Shown in pieces: positions 44,275-54,582 of a stretch of 64,000 bases of DNA; position 1 is the first letter of the stretch; each line of letters opens with the position of its first letter. The stretch spans positions 930,001 through 994,000 of the forward strand of contig OY781919.1 of the NCBI GenBank assembly GCA_963677215.1, written 5' to 3'. A model generated the notes under the pieces. The model was given only the letters and a program-made list of their open reading frames with translations, ran no database searches and was not told the DNA's origin. The position numbers and the translations under genes were made by a program. Origin of the DNA: G963676795 sp963677215. GTDB lineage: Bacteria; Desulfobacterota; Desulfuromonadia; Desulfuromonadales; Geopsychrobacteraceae.

Positions 44275-44984
44275 ATCTGGTTCTGCTCAATCATCAGGAT
44301 TTTATCTCTGACACCCGGGTTATCCTCAGCGGCCGCCAGGCTGAACACATCCATCAGGTTCACCAGGCCAAAGCAGGGGACAAACTGCGCGTCGGTCTGC
44401 TCAACAACCTGATGGGTAGCGGCGAAGTCCTGAGCATGAGCGCTGACCGGGTTGAACTTGAGGTCAAACTCAACCAATTGCCGCCGGTGCCCCTCGACCT
44501 GACCCTGATCCTCGCTCTGCCGCGCCCCAAGATGCTCAAACGGGTTCTCCAGGCGGTCACCTCGATGGGTGTCAAACGGCTCTACCTGATCAACAGCTAC
44601 CGGGTGGAAAAGAGCTTCTGGAACAGCCCGCTGTTGCGGCCTGACGCACTGACCGAACAGCTGGTCCTGGGTCTTGAGCAGGGACGCGACACCATGCTGC
44701 CGGACATCCAGCTGCGACCTCGCTTCAAGCCTTTTGTCGAAGATGAGCTGCCGCAGATCATCAAACAGGCTAGAGCTTTTGTCGCCCATCCGGTTGCAGA
44801 ACTGCCCTGTCCGCTCAATTTCAGTGACGCGGCGACACTGGCCATCGGCCCGGAAGGCGGGTTCATCCCTTACGAGGTGGATAAACTGATCGAGTGTGGC
44901 TTTCAGAGCATCAGCCTGGGGGAACGGATCCTGCGCGTCGAAACCGCGGTTCCGGTTCTTCTCTCTCGCTTTAGCTGTTACTGA
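44271..44984 (+). CDS. rsmE: 16S rRNA m3U1498 methyltransferase
   Basis: A 237-residue SPOUT enzyme that methylates N3 of U1498 in 16S rRNA. It has the N-terminal PUA-like domain (LSGRQAEHIHQVHQAKAGD) and the knotted C-terminal domain with LALPRPKMLKRVLQAVTSMG, the SAM-loop AIGPEGGFIPYEVDKL and SLGERILRVETAVPVLL. All hallmark motifs are intact. Its ATG overlaps the stop of the PycTM-like gene, so the two are translationally coupled, an odd pairing of rRNA modification with a defence-like membrane protein. Confidence 0.95.
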   Translation: MNLVLLNHQDFISDTRVILSGRQAEHIHQVHQAKAGDKLRVGLLNNLMGSGEVLSMSADRVELEVKLNQLPPVPLDLTLILALPRPKMLKRVLQAVTSMGVKRLYLINSYRVEKSFWNSPLLRPDALTEQLVLGLEQGRDTMLPDIQLRPRFKPFVEDELPQIIKQARAFVAHPVAELPCPLNFSDAATLAIGPEGGFIPYEVDKLIECGFQSISLGERILRVETAVPVLLSRFSCY

Positions 44985-45027
44985 CCTCTGCTCAGTCTCG
45001 TTGTCTTAACCCTTAACAGGTCCTCTT

Positions 45028-45555
45028 GTGCCGCAAGCCAGAACCCACGATATCCTCACCACCATCACAGCCGTCGTTTTGGTGCCAGCAACCTATCTAG
45101 TTCTGCAAAACACCGACCTGCCACCTGCCACGGCACGCGGAGGTGCGCTGTTGTTACCCCTGGCCCACCTGATTTCCGGGGTATTCTTCTCTCCGGATCT
45201 CGATATCGATTCGGCCATCGACAATCGCTGGGGCCCTCTGGCCTGGATCTGGCATATGTGGGCCGTTCCCCACCGTAGCCGCTGGCTCAGCCACGGACTG
45301 TTGTTTCCGCCGCTGTTGCGGCTATTCTACCTGATCCTTATGCTCGGTCTGCTGTTCATCGCCCTCGGTTTTGGGCTGAGCCTGTTTCATCTCAACCTCC
45401 CCGACTACGCCAGTCAGACCGTCCCCGAGCTACTGGCTCTGGCCGGACGCTATCCCCTGAAGATCGCTCTGATCCTCGCAGGCTTTGTCACCGGCGGCGC
45501 CGTCCACAGCCTTGCTGACTGGATCGTCTCTGGAGTCAAAACTGTCCTGCGTTAA
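45028..45555 (+). CDS. DUF2227-like putative metal-binding membrane protein
   Basis: A 175-residue membrane protein with three or four hydrophobic helices and conserved acidic and histidine residues in SPDLDIDSAIDNRWGPL, WIWHMWAVPHRSRWLSHG and AVHSLADW. The pattern fits the DUF2227 (YdjM-related metal hydrolase-like) family of unknown function. It begins with GTG at 45028, preceded only by a weak AGG, so the exact start is uncertain. It follows rsmE by 43 bp. Confidence 0.7.
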   Translation: MPQARTHDILTTITAVVLVPATYLVLQNTDLPPATARGGALLLPLAHLISGVFFSPDLDIDSAIDNRWGPLAWIWHMWAVPHRSRWLSHGLLFPPLLRLFYLILMLGLLFIALGFGLSLFHLNLPDYASQTVPELLALAGRYPLKIALILAGFVTGGAVHSLADWIVSGVKTVLR

Positions 45556-45692
45556 GACGCAAGACCTTCAAATCAACCATCGGCAGTGCCTCTTTCCCGT
45601 GCCTTTAGAACAAAGATATGACTGCATTTTATTGATCTATCTGCTAGGCTATGCAATTCAAACCATTTAATTTAGCGCTAAAAAGGACAGGC

Positions 45693-46697
45693 ATGACCCT
45701 TCAGGACTGGGGCTGGGACGATTTCTTCGCCAGCCAGCAAGAGATCTGGTCAAACCCCAGATATATCCCCGCCAAGGTGATTCGCGGTGAAAAGAACTAT
45801 TTCCGAGTCTGGACGCAGCGCGGCGAAATGACCGTGCGCTTTGCCGGCAAGATACGCCACAAGGCCGACGGCCGGGCCGACTTTCCGGTGGTCGGCGACT
45901 GGGTAGCCGTCAGCTTTCAGGGAGATCGCGGTCTGATTCACGGCATCTGCGCGCGCAAGAGCCACTTCTCACGCAACCAGCCGGGACGACGCAAGGCCAA
46001 GGGTGGTTTTGAACGCTCCAAGCAACAGGTTATCGCCGCCAATGTCGACCTGGTCTGCATCGTCAGCGGCCTCGATCAGGACTACAACCTGCGCCGTATC
46101 GAGCGTTACCTGACCCTGGTCGGCAACAGCGGTGCCAAGGCCCTGATCCTGCTTAACAAGGCCGACCTGTGCGCTGATCCTCAGGCCCGCCGCGAAGAGG
46201 TTCTGGCCATCGCCGGAGACACTCCGGTGCACCTCTGCACAGCGCTCAACCGCACTGAGGTCGGTTTTCTATACGCCGAACTCGGCCCGGGCAAAACCCT
46301 GGCCTTTCTCGGTTCCTCAGGGGTCGGCAAGTCGACCCTGGTCAATGCCCTGCTCGACGAACAGGTGCAGAAGATAGGCGCGGTCAGCGAAGCCGACGGC
46401 AAGGGGCGCCACACCACCACCCACCGGGAACTGTTTCTCCTCGACCGGGGCGGCATCCTGATGGATAACCCGGGGATGCGCGAATTGCATCTCTGGGGGG
46501 AGGAGGACGACCTGACCGAATCGTTCACCGATATTGAAGAGTTGGCGCAAAACTGTAAGTTCAGCGACTGCCAGCACCAGTCGGAACCCCACTGCGCCGT
46601 CAAACAGGCGATCGTCGAGGGGCAACTCAATCCGCAACGCCTGGAGAGCTACCATAAACTGAAAGAAGAACTGAACAATCTGGAGCCTTACAAATAA
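45693..46697 (+). CDS. rsgA: Ribosome small-subunit GTPase
   Basis: A 334-residue circularly permuted GTPase that assists late 30S maturation. It has an N-terminal OB fold (about 40-100), then the G-domain in permuted order: G4 LLNKADL, G1 FLGSSGVGKSTLVNAL, G2/G3 region TTTHRELFLL and DNPGMREL, and a C-terminal zinc motif CKFSDCQHQSEPHC. All are intact. The ATG at 45693 has AAGGA 6 bp upstream; the frame runs back to 45651 without support. Confidence 0.94.
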   Translation: MTLQDWGWDDFFASQQEIWSNPRYIPAKVIRGEKNYFRVWTQRGEMTVRFAGKIRHKADGRADFPVVGDWVAVSFQGDRGLIHGICARKSHFSRNQPGRRKAKGGFERSKQQVIAANVDLVCIVSGLDQDYNLRRIERYLTLVGNSGAKALILLNKADLCADPQARREEVLAIAGDTPVHLCTALNRTEVGFLYAELGPGKTLAFLGSSGVGKSTLVNALLDEQVQKIGAVSEADGKGRHTTTHRELFLLDRGGILMDNPGMRELHLWGEEDDLTESFTDIEELAQNCKFSDCQHQSEPHCAVKQAIVEGQLNPQRLESYHKLKEELNNLEPYK

Positions 46698-46785
46698 CCA
46701 GTGATTTGAGTTTGCTCATTGCAATCTAACCTTTACCTTCGATATTATTGGTCTTTAACCAATTTCTTTGTGGGGGGAGCAACTT

Positions 46786-49008
46786 TTGCGCATTCTGTGC
46801 ATCGCCATATGCCTGATCCTGCTGCCACTGTTTGACCTTCATGCGGCCGTGCGCATTGCCATTGACAACAATCCCCCTGTAGAGTCGATGACATCATCTG
46901 GAACAGCCTCCGGTTTTTTTCCTGAGTTGTTCAAGCACGTTGCCGATGAAAACGGTTGGGACATCGAATATGTCCCCTGTAACTGGGCCGAATGTCTGCA
47001 ACTGCTCAAGGATAACCAGGTCGATATTCTGCCCGCCATCGCCTATTCCAAAGAACGTTCTGCCATCTATAATTTTTCGACTGAAACAGTATTCAACACC
47101 TGGGGACAGCTATTTCACCGTAAAGATCGTGAGATAGATTCCATCCTTGATCTCAACGGAAAGACGGTTGCCATCAAGGTAGACGATATTCTTTTTTCCG
47201 GAGACCAGGGTTTACGTCAGGTCACCAGCAACTTCGGCCTCACCGTAAACTTCCTGCCGGCGAAAAACTATAACGAAGCCTTTGCAGCAGTTGCTGAAAG
47301 AAAGGCCGATGCCGCGTTGGTTGGACGATTTTTCGGCCAAAATAAAGCAGCTGACTACGATGTCATCGCCTCTTCTGTGCTGGTCAATCCGATTCAGATT
47401 CATCCGGCCTTCTCGACCAGAAGCGATCCGCAACTACTCAAGGACTTCGACCTGACAATCCGAAGGTGGAAAACAGCTGACGATTCTGTGTATCACAGCC
47501 TGCAGCATCTTTGGCTGCTGAAAGAACCTCTCTCAGTACCTCCCCTCTGGCTCAAAATTACATTCTATGCCCTGTTGGCCTCGATAATACTGGCCTTGAT
47601 TACAACGATCTTCAGCCGCAGGCAGGTCAGGCGGAAAACTCGCGAACTGGCTGAAAAAAACCTGCTTCTCAAGCAGGAGTTAAGCGAACGCCAGACCATC
47701 GAGCAGGAGCTTTCCGAACGTCATCAACAATATCAGGTTTTCTTTGAAGATTCCCAGACCGTGATCCTGTTGATCGATCCGGAAACAGGGCAGATTTTTG
47801 ATGCCAATCCGGCCGCTTGCCAATTTTACCAGTATGCTCGAGCAGAACTTAAACAGCTGAAAATCTGGGACATCAACCAAGCCGGACCGGAGCAAATCAA
47901 AGCTCACATGGGCGATGTCAAAAACTCGAGAAATTTTCATTTCGAGTTCACCCACCAACTTGCCGACAGACAACTACGGCCTGTGGAAGTCTTTTGTTCA
48001 CCAATACAGATCCAAGGTAAAGCGGTTCTCTGCTCGGTCATTCACGATATCAGTGACCGAAAAAGAGCCGAAGCGCAGATCATGGAAAAAAACCTCTTTC
48101 TTCAGGCCGTCATCGACGCTGTCTCCGATCCACTGAAAGTGATCGATGTGAATCACCGCGTCCTGCAGATGAATCAGGCCGCCAAAGAGCAGATCCTTCC
48201 GACCAGTACTGATCTGGATACGACCTGCGATAAACTGTTTCACGTCTCTGACGAAAGCGGTGACAATCAGCAGATCTGCCCATTTGACAAAGTCAGGGAA
48301 ACCCTCGAACCGGTTATCGAAATTCACCGACGAGATATCGCTGGTCAGCAACGTTTCTACGAAGTCATCGCTTCACCGCTCTTCGATGCGCACAACAACT
48401 TCTACGCCATCGTCGAAGTATCTCGCGATATTTCAGAGCGCCTGAAGGCCGAAGAACTACTGAGCGAAAACGAAAAGCGCCTGCACCACCTGGCTCATCA
48501 CGATACTCTGACCGGCCTGCCCAACCGCCTGCTGTTTGAAGACCGCCTCAAACATGCCATCAGCAAAGCCCGTCGCAACCATCGTCAGATCGCCCTGTTC
48601 TTCCTCGATCTCGATCACTTCAAACAGATCAACGACAACCTGGGCCACGATTCCGGTGACCAGCTGCTGAAAAACGTCGCCAAACGACTGCGTAACAGCG
48701 TCCGTGAGGCGGACACCGTCGCCCGCATGGGCGGGGATGAATTCCTGATCCTGCTCGAGGACATCGACTCGATCGAGCTGATCGAAACAACCGCACAACG
48801 GATCAGCTCGGCACTGAACCATCAGCTCTGCAAAGATGATTTTTGCCAGGAGATCAGCTCCAGTATCGGCATCGCTCTCTTTCCGGAAGACGCCTCGACA
48901 GCCAAAGATCTGATGAAAGCTGCGGACGAGGCCATGTACCGGGCCAAAAAATCGGGCAAGGCCCACTTCCAGTTCTACTCGGCCCCGCAGGGACGCTTTG
49001 TCTTTTGA
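46786..49008 (+). CDS. Diguanylate cyclase with SBP_bac_3, PAS and GGDEF domains
   Basis: A membrane protein of about 740 residues. After a signal peptide comes a periplasmic solute-binding type 3 domain (about 25-250; AVRIAIDNNPPVESM, AIAYSKERSAIYNFS), one transmembrane helix (about 258-278), a coiled coil, two PAS modules and a GGDEF domain whose active site GGDEF is at residues 649-653. An I-site RxxD (READ) lies five residues before it, so product inhibition is possible. It should make c-di-GMP in response to a small ligand. The start is TTG at 46786 with GGGGGGAG just before it; another TTG at 46768 overlaps that site. No EAL domain. Confidence 0.88.
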   Translation: MRILCIAICLILLPLFDLHAAVRIAIDNNPPVESMTSSGTASGFFPELFKHVADENGWDIEYVPCNWAECLQLLKDNQVDILPAIAYSKERSAIYNFSTETVFNTWGQLFHRKDREIDSILDLNGKTVAIKVDDILFSGDQGLRQVTSNFGLTVNFLPAKNYNEAFAAVAERKADAALVGRFFGQNKAADYDVIASSVLVNPIQIHPAFSTRSDPQLLKDFDLTIRRWKTADDSVYHSLQHLWLLKEPLSVPPLWLKITFYALLASIILALITTIFSRRQVRRKTRELAEKNLLLKQELSERQTIEQELSERHQQYQVFFEDSQTVILLIDPETGQIFDANPAACQFYQYARAELKQLKIWDINQAGPEQIKAHMGDVKNSRNFHFEFTHQLADRQLRPVEVFCSPIQIQGKAVLCSVIHDISDRKRAEAQIMEKNLFLQAVIDAVSDPLKVIDVNHRVLQMNQAAKEQILPTSTDLDTTCDKLFHVSDESGDNQQICPFDKVRETLEPVIEIHRRDIAGQQRFYEVIASPLFDAHNNFYAIVEVSRDISERLKAEELLSENEKRLHHLAHHDTLTGLPNRLLFEDRLKHAISKARRNHRQIALFFLDLDHFKQINDNLGHDSGDQLLKNVAKRLRNSVREADTVARMGGDEFLILLEDIDSIELIETTAQRISSALNHQLCKDDFCQEISSSIGIALFPEDASTAKDLMKAADEAMYRAKKSGKAHFQFYSAPQGRFVF

Positions 49009-49146
49009 ACCTCTGAGCTGCATCAAAAAGTAAAATGATCAGGTTTTATGATCTATAACTGGTATTATTAACTATGCTGAATAATCTATAGCTCAGAGAG
49101 CTTCCAAACAGTCCTTCTGGGCACAGATTCAGAGTGTCAATACAAT

Positions 49147-52100
49147 ATGACCAGATTCTTTACGGCATTTGCAATCATCGTTATCGGCGCAGTACTGACG
49201 CTGACCTCATACCTTTCAACCAGAACCTGGGAGAAGGAAACCGTTGCGTCTGCCCTGACGCGTAACAGCATCGTCTGCAGTACCGCCCTGCAAACCCAGA
49301 TCGAACAGCACCTTTTGCTGACAAAATCACTCCTTGGCCTGTTTTCCTCCTCTGAACAGGTCAGCAGGGATGAATTCAATCGTTTTGGCAACAGTTTAAT
49401 GCAAAACACAATCAATATTGTTGCCATGGGCTGGATCCCAAGGGTTCATTCTGAAGAACGTGAACTGTTCAACAGTCAATTAAAAGAACTCGGCTTGTCC
49501 CAGCAAACCATCTGGGAGTTCGACGCCTCTGGAAAACCTGTCGAGGTCGGCAGCAGAGAAGAATATTATCCGATTTTTTACTCCGTACCGGCAGACACAT
49601 CAGCGAAATTTTTAGGCTTTGACATAGCCTCTGTGGCAAACCCGGCAGCAGCTATGGAAGCCGCCCGGGATTCTGCAAGCATCTCGGTGACAGCTGAAAT
49701 CCGTCCAGCGGTCGAAGGACACCAGGAAAACCGTTTTCTGACCTTCCTCCCCTATTATGCGCGTGGAAAGATTCCGACAAGGGTTGATGAGCGACGCAGG
49801 GATTTAAGGGGGTTTCTGGTTTGCGGCCATCAGATAGACAGGATTCTCGCCGCCAGCCTGTCTGCCAGCGGCGAGGACAGAATCAATCTTTATCTGTTTG
49901 ATCAGACGGATCAGGATCAGATTCAATTCCTTTTTGCCTACGGTCAGACAGTAACCGACACCCCCACCGATTTAAAAACTCTCTTGAGTGCAGGAACTTT
50001 CCAAACCCAGAACATAAATATCGGCAACAGAAGCTGGCTTCTGGCTGTCGAAGCCACCCCTGCATATATTGCAGCCCAAAAAACCTGGAAGCCCAATTCA
50101 ACACTCCTAACCGGGGCCCTTATCACTCTGTTGCTTGTGGTATTTATCGATAAAATTCTGACGTCCTCCCAGCGTTCCAGACTGTTGGCCCAAAAAGAAG
50201 GGGAAGCGCGAAAACTGGCCGAGAAAGTACTTGCCGAGCAGCATAGAGTCGAAGTCGCACTGCGCGACAGTGAGCAGAAATTCAGGGCCATCTTCAATAA
50301 TTCCTACCAGTTTATAGGGCTGTTGAAAACCGACGGAACCCTGATCGATGCTAACGATACGTCCCTTGCTCTGATCAATGCAGATAAATCAGAGGTATTG
50401 GACAAACCTTTCTGGGATTCTCGCTGGTGGGGACATTCTCATGAATTGCGCGAACAGTTAAAAGACGCGATCGCCCTAGCGTCCAGAGGAAAGCAGGTCA
50501 AATTTGTCGCTACCCACAGCTCTACCGAGGGCCAGGTCCACACCGTCGATTTCTCCATCACGCCGCTCTTCGATGAACAGGGGCAGGTGACACTGCTGAT
50601 CCCTGAAGGACGGGATATTTCCGATCGCATCGAAATGGAACAGAAACTGGAAACCAGCGAAAAAGATTTGCGCATGCTGTTTGAACAATCTCCCATCGGC
50701 TTGCGACTCTGCACGCTGGATGGCCAGATCGTTCAGGCCAACCCGGCCTATGCCAGGATAACCGGTTACAGCGCTGAGGAAATTTTACAGTTAAATGTCT
50801 TGAACATGACGCCAACGGACTATGCCGAGCAGGAACATGAGGAACTGCTTGCCCAGCTGAACAAAACCGGAAGCTTCGGTCCCTATGAAAAGGAATATAT
50901 CCATAAGGACGGACACCTGGTTCCGGTCCGCATCAACGGCATTCTGCTTGAGCGGCGCGGCGAAAAATTCTTCTGGGCCAGCATCGAAGACATCTCAGCC
51001 TTAAAGTCCTCCGAAATGGAAGCCCATGTCCTGACCGAACAACTGATTCAGGCCCAGAAGATCGAAGCGATTGGCACCCTGGCCGGGGGGATTGCTCACG
51101 ATTTTAACAATATTCTCTCGGCCATTCTGGGCTTCGCCGAATTGACCCTGAAAAGTGCCAGCTGCGATGAGGCCACAAAGAAGAATCTTGGATTCATTCT
51201 GTCGGCCACTAATCGGGGACGAGACATGGTCCGCCAGATTCTCATGTTCAGCCGCAAGGAGAACGAGACCCAGGAAACCTTTGAAGTCAATCCCATTGTT
51301 GAAGAGACCTACACACTGTTACGCCAGATGATCCCCTCCAGCATTTCCATCAGCCTTGATATCCAGGAACCGATCGGACAGATATCGGGGGATAAAACCC
51401 AGATTCAGCAAGTCATCATGAATCTCTGTACCAACGCCTATCATGCCCTGCCTGAGAGCGAGGGCCGGATTAGTATCGGGTTGAAGCAGGTTGAGCTTGA
51501 CGGAACTCATCCGTCCGGAAATACCTTGGCGCAAGGCCAATACACCCTGATAAGTGTTACCGATAACGGCAAAGGCATTCCGGAGCAGATCATCAGTCAG
51601 ATCTTTGATCCATTTTTCACGACCAAGGAAAGGGAACACGGTACAGGGCTGGGGCTTTCGGTTGTTCATGGTATTGTCAAAAGGCACGGCGGCGCCATCG
51701 AGGTTGAGAGCGAAGTCGGCAAAGGGACGACATTCTTCGTCTACCTCCCCGTCAGTTCAGCAAGCGAGGAGACTGACAATCGGGAAGAAAGCCAACCGGA
51801 AACAGATAACGGCAATGAAAGGATTCTGTTCATTGATGACGAACCGATGCTGAAGGAACTCGGTCAGCTGTCACTGGAAAGCTTCGGCTACCAGGTAACA
51901 GCAACCACCTCCGCCAAAGAAGGGCTGGAGCTGTTCAGTGACGATCCAGCATCCTTTGATCTGATCATCACTGATCTGACCATGCCGGAAATGACCGGGA
52001 CCGATCTGACCCACAAAGCTCTCACCATTCGCCCGGATATTCCCGTCATCATCTGCACGGGAGATAGCGACAAAAAAACGCGTGGAAAAGCCCTGACGCT

Positions 52101-52176
52101 CGGAGCCAGGGCCCTGCTGGCAAAACCATTGAGAATTAACGAACTGGTTCAGGAAATCAGAAAAGTACTCGGCTAA
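49147..52176 (+). CDS. CHASE-PAS-PAS hybrid histidine kinase
   Basis: A 1009-residue membrane kinase. Transmembrane segments near 5-23 and 320-338 enclose a CHASE sensor (MGWIPRVHSEERELFNSQL, FGLDIASVANPAAAM-like). Two PAS modules follow (about 375-495 and 500-625), then the histidine kinase with His651 in GGIAHDFNNILSAILG, the ATP site DNGKGIPEQIIS with GTGLGLSVV, and a receiver whose Asp lies in LIITDLTMPEMTG. No DNA-binding output and no Hpt are present. It is the second of four sensor genes in tandem; the ribosome site is weak. Confidence 0.9.
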   Translation: MTRFFTAFAIIVIGAVLTLTSYLSTRTWEKETVASALTRNSIVCSTALQTQIEQHLLLTKSLLGLFSSSEQVSRDEFNRFGNSLMQNTINIVAMGWIPRVHSEERELFNSQLKELGLSQQTIWEFDASGKPVEVGSREEYYPIFYSVPADTSAKFLGFDIASVANPAAAMEAARDSASISVTAEIRPAVEGHQENRFLTFLPYYARGKIPTRVDERRRDLRGFLVCGHQIDRILAASLSASGEDRINLYLFDQTDQDQIQFLFAYGQTVTDTPTDLKTLLSAGTFQTQNINIGNRSWLLAVEATPAYIAAQKTWKPNSTLLTGALITLLLVVFIDKILTSSQRSRLLAQKEGEARKLAEKVLAEQHRVEVALRDSEQKFRAIFNNSYQFIGLLKTDGTLIDANDTSLALINADKSEVLDKPFWDSRWWGHSHELREQLKDAIALASRGKQVKFVATHSSTEGQVHTVDFSITPLFDEQGQVTLLIPEGRDISDRIEMEQKLETSEKDLRMLFEQSPIGLRLCTLDGQIVQANPAYARITGYSAEEILQLNVLNMTPTDYAEQEHEELLAQLNKTGSFGPYEKEYIHKDGHLVPVRINGILLERRGEKFFWASIEDISALKSSEMEAHVLTEQLIQAQKIEAIGTLAGGIAHDFNNILSAILGFAELTLKSASCDEATKKNLGFILSATNRGRDMVRQILMFSRKENETQETFEVNPIVEETYTLLRQMIPSSISISLDIQEPIGQISGDKTQIQQVIMNLCTNAYHALPESEGRISIGLKQVELDGTHPSGNTLAQGQYTLISVTDNGKGIPEQIISQIFDPFFTTKEREHGTGLGLSVVHGIVKRHGGAIEVESEVGKGTTFFVYLPVSSASEETDNREESQPETDNGNERILFIDDEPMLKELGQLSLESFGYQVTATTSAKEGLELFSDDPASFDLIITDLTMPEMTGTDLTHKALTIRPDIPVIICTGDSDKKTRGKALTLGARALLAKPLRINELVQEIRKVLG

Positions 52177-52200
52177 GGAAATACGGGAAAAGTCATCTCT

Positions 52201-54453
52201 ATGATCAAGCAGTATGCTTTTCAGGAAAAACATCGAATCCCGGCGCTGATCATTGCGGTCTTATTCTTCATCTTGATCAGCCTCGGTTTTCTTTACGGGA
52301 TGCGTACCCAGGTTCGTCACTACATCCATGACGATATCGACAAGCAACTACTCATCGTCGCCGAAAGCCTCCAACTCATCATTGCCGAAGATTATCATTT
52401 ACGAGCAAAAACGGCCGACGCCATCAGTCCCGCAGAATACCAGGGTATCGAATCCAAGCTGACTGCACTTGCGGAGAAATCCGGGGCCAAATACATCTGG
52501 ACCGACATACTGCTCGACGGCAAGGTTTACCTCACCAGCTGCAATAAAACCTCCGGCCCCGACCTTCCACAGGCGGAGATTTATTATTTCATGCCCTATG
52601 ACCAGGGGGTTTCCGAAGCTGAACTACAGGCCTTTGCCGGTACAACCCCAGTCTATGCAACCTTTGAGGACATCTGGGGTCATTTTCGTGCCGTCTTTAT
52701 CCCGGTCACTCTCCCTGACGGATCAAAATACCTGGCCTGCGCTGAGTTCACCCTGGATCATGTCGCTGCCGTCGTGAGAAAAAGCAACCTGTTTTTCCTG
52801 GCCGGCCTGGGAGCTTTTGTGATCGGAATTTCCCCCCTGCTGTTTCTCTACATAACGGGGGCGCGCAACGCCAGAAAGCTTCTTGAAGATAAAAATGCCC
52901 AGTTGCAACTCAGCCGGGAAAACCTGGAAACGACCTTGAACTCCATAGGCGATGGTGTCATCACCACAGATTCACAGGGGCTGATTCGGGGGATGAATCC
53001 CGTCGCGGAAAAACTTTGCGGCTGGAAAGACAGTGATGCGGCCGGCAAACCGCTCTCAACGGTTCTGAATCTCGTTTCAAACAGCGACCAGGAGACCGGC
53101 ATCGATCCTGTCGACCGAGTCCTTGCTTCAAAACGAACCGTCACAATAGACAGAGACATCTGCCTGCTTTCAAGGGACAGAAAACGGATTGAATTAACCT
53201 GCAGTGCCGCCCCGATTCTCAAACAGGATACGGAAGCAATTATCGGCGTCGTGCTGGTCATTCGCGACGTCACAGAACAAAGAAGGATTGAAGAACAGCT
53301 GAATGCAGGACGAAAAATGGAAGCGATCGGGGTTCTTGCCAGTGGCATCGCTCATGATTTCAACAACATGCTCGGCGGCATCATCGGTGCGACGGAAGTT
53401 CTCGGCTTCTATCTGCCTGAGGATGCCAAGGTCCAAAAAATGCGTAGGACAATCCTTGATTCCGCAAACCGGGCCGCAGAATTGACCAGGCAGCTGCTCA
53501 GCTTCTCCCACAGGGCGGCCAAGGTTTCAACCAGTGTCAACCTGCATAGTCTTATTGACGAAACAGTTTCACTTCTGGAAAAAAGCATCGATCGACGCAT
53601 TCGTATCCTTACCGATCTGGAGGCGGAACAGTGCCATATTCTTGGGGATTCCGCGGTATTGCATAATTGTCTGCTGAATCTTTGCATCAATGCAGCCCAT
53701 GCCATGCCGGAGGGAGGGGAGCTGCGCATCAGCACCACAGACATTGATATTGATCAATATGATTGCGACACCTCACAGTTTGACCTCAACCCTGGAAGAT
53801 TTATTGAAATCAACGTCCGCGATACAGGATGCGGTATCCCCACAGAGCATCTTGAGCGAATTTTTGAACCCTTCTTCACCACCAAGAATCCGGGCAAAGG
53901 GACCGGGCTCGGCCTGTCCTCGGCCTATGGTGCGGTTAAACGCCATAATGGCGCTATTTCAGTCTACAGTGAAGTCGGCAAGGGAACTGTGTTCCGGCTA
54001 CTTCTACCGCTGACTGAACGTGAGAGCAGCGTAGTGGACAAGATCAGAATCATAACGGGAACAGGCTGTATTCTGCTCGTCGATGATGAAGAAATCATGC
54101 AGATTACGGCGAGTAATATTCTGGAAAAACTTGGCTATGAAGTCATTCTTGCCAGCAACGGCCAGGAAGCGGTCGATATCTTTCACAGGGAAAAGGACAG
54201 GATTGATCTGGTTATCACCGATATGGTGATGCCGGTCATGAACGGTCGCGACTGTTTCAACAGCATCCGGGACATCGACCCGGCTGCCTGCGTCATTCTG
54301 ACCTCCGGCTTCTCCCATGATGAAGACCTGCGGACCATGAAGAACGCCGGCCTCGATGGCTTTATTCGCAAGCCGTACTTTATCGCGCCGTTCAGCCAGA
54401 TTATCTATGATACGCTACGGAAAAAAAGAAACGGACTTCACAACCAGGGATAA
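52201..54453 (+). CDS. PAS hybrid histidine kinase
   Basis: A 750-residue membrane kinase with transmembrane segments near 14-35 and 200-222 around a periplasmic Cache-like domain (KYIWTDILLDGKVYLTS, YATFEDIWGHFRAVFIPVTL). A PAS module (IGDGVITTDSQGLIRGMN) precedes the kinase core with His385 in SGIAHDFNNMLGGIIG, the ATPase DTGCGIPTEHLERIF with GTGLGLSSAYG, and a receiver with Asp in LVITDMVMPVMNG. It begins 25 bp after the preceding kinase gene and is probably co-transcribed with it. Confidence 0.9.
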   Translation: MIKQYAFQEKHRIPALIIAVLFFILISLGFLYGMRTQVRHYIHDDIDKQLLIVAESLQLIIAEDYHLRAKTADAISPAEYQGIESKLTALAEKSGAKYIWTDILLDGKVYLTSCNKTSGPDLPQAEIYYFMPYDQGVSEAELQAFAGTTPVYATFEDIWGHFRAVFIPVTLPDGSKYLACAEFTLDHVAAVVRKSNLFFLAGLGAFVIGISPLLFLYITGARNARKLLEDKNAQLQLSRENLETTLNSIGDGVITTDSQGLIRGMNPVAEKLCGWKDSDAAGKPLSTVLNLVSNSDQETGIDPVDRVLASKRTVTIDRDICLLSRDRKRIELTCSAAPILKQDTEAIIGVVLVIRDVTEQRRIEEQLNAGRKMEAIGVLASGIAHDFNNMLGGIIGATEVLGFYLPEDAKVQKMRRTILDSANRAAELTRQLLSFSHRAAKVSTSVNLHSLIDETVSLLEKSIDRRIRILTDLEAEQCHILGDSAVLHNCLLNLCINAAHAMPEGGELRISTTDIDIDQYDCDTSQFDLNPGRFIEINVRDTGCGIPTEHLERIFEPFFTTKNPGKGTGLGLSSAYGAVKRHNGAISVYSEVGKGTVFRLLLPLTERESSVVDKIRIITGTGCILLVDDEEIMQITASNILEKLGYEVILASNGQEAVDIFHREKDRIDLVITDMVMPVMNGRDCFNSIRDIDPAACVILTSGFSHDEDLRTMKNAGLDGFIRKPYFIAPFSQIIYDTLRKKRNGLHNQG

Positions 54454-54582
54454 CTTCGCCGTGGTATACGCAGGGTTTTCAAATCTTTTTCAGATAAATA
54501 CATTTGTCTTTCAATTTAGAAACATTTAATATTGACAGTCCGGCAGGAGCACTAAGCACCTTTGTTGCGACAGGGAATCATC

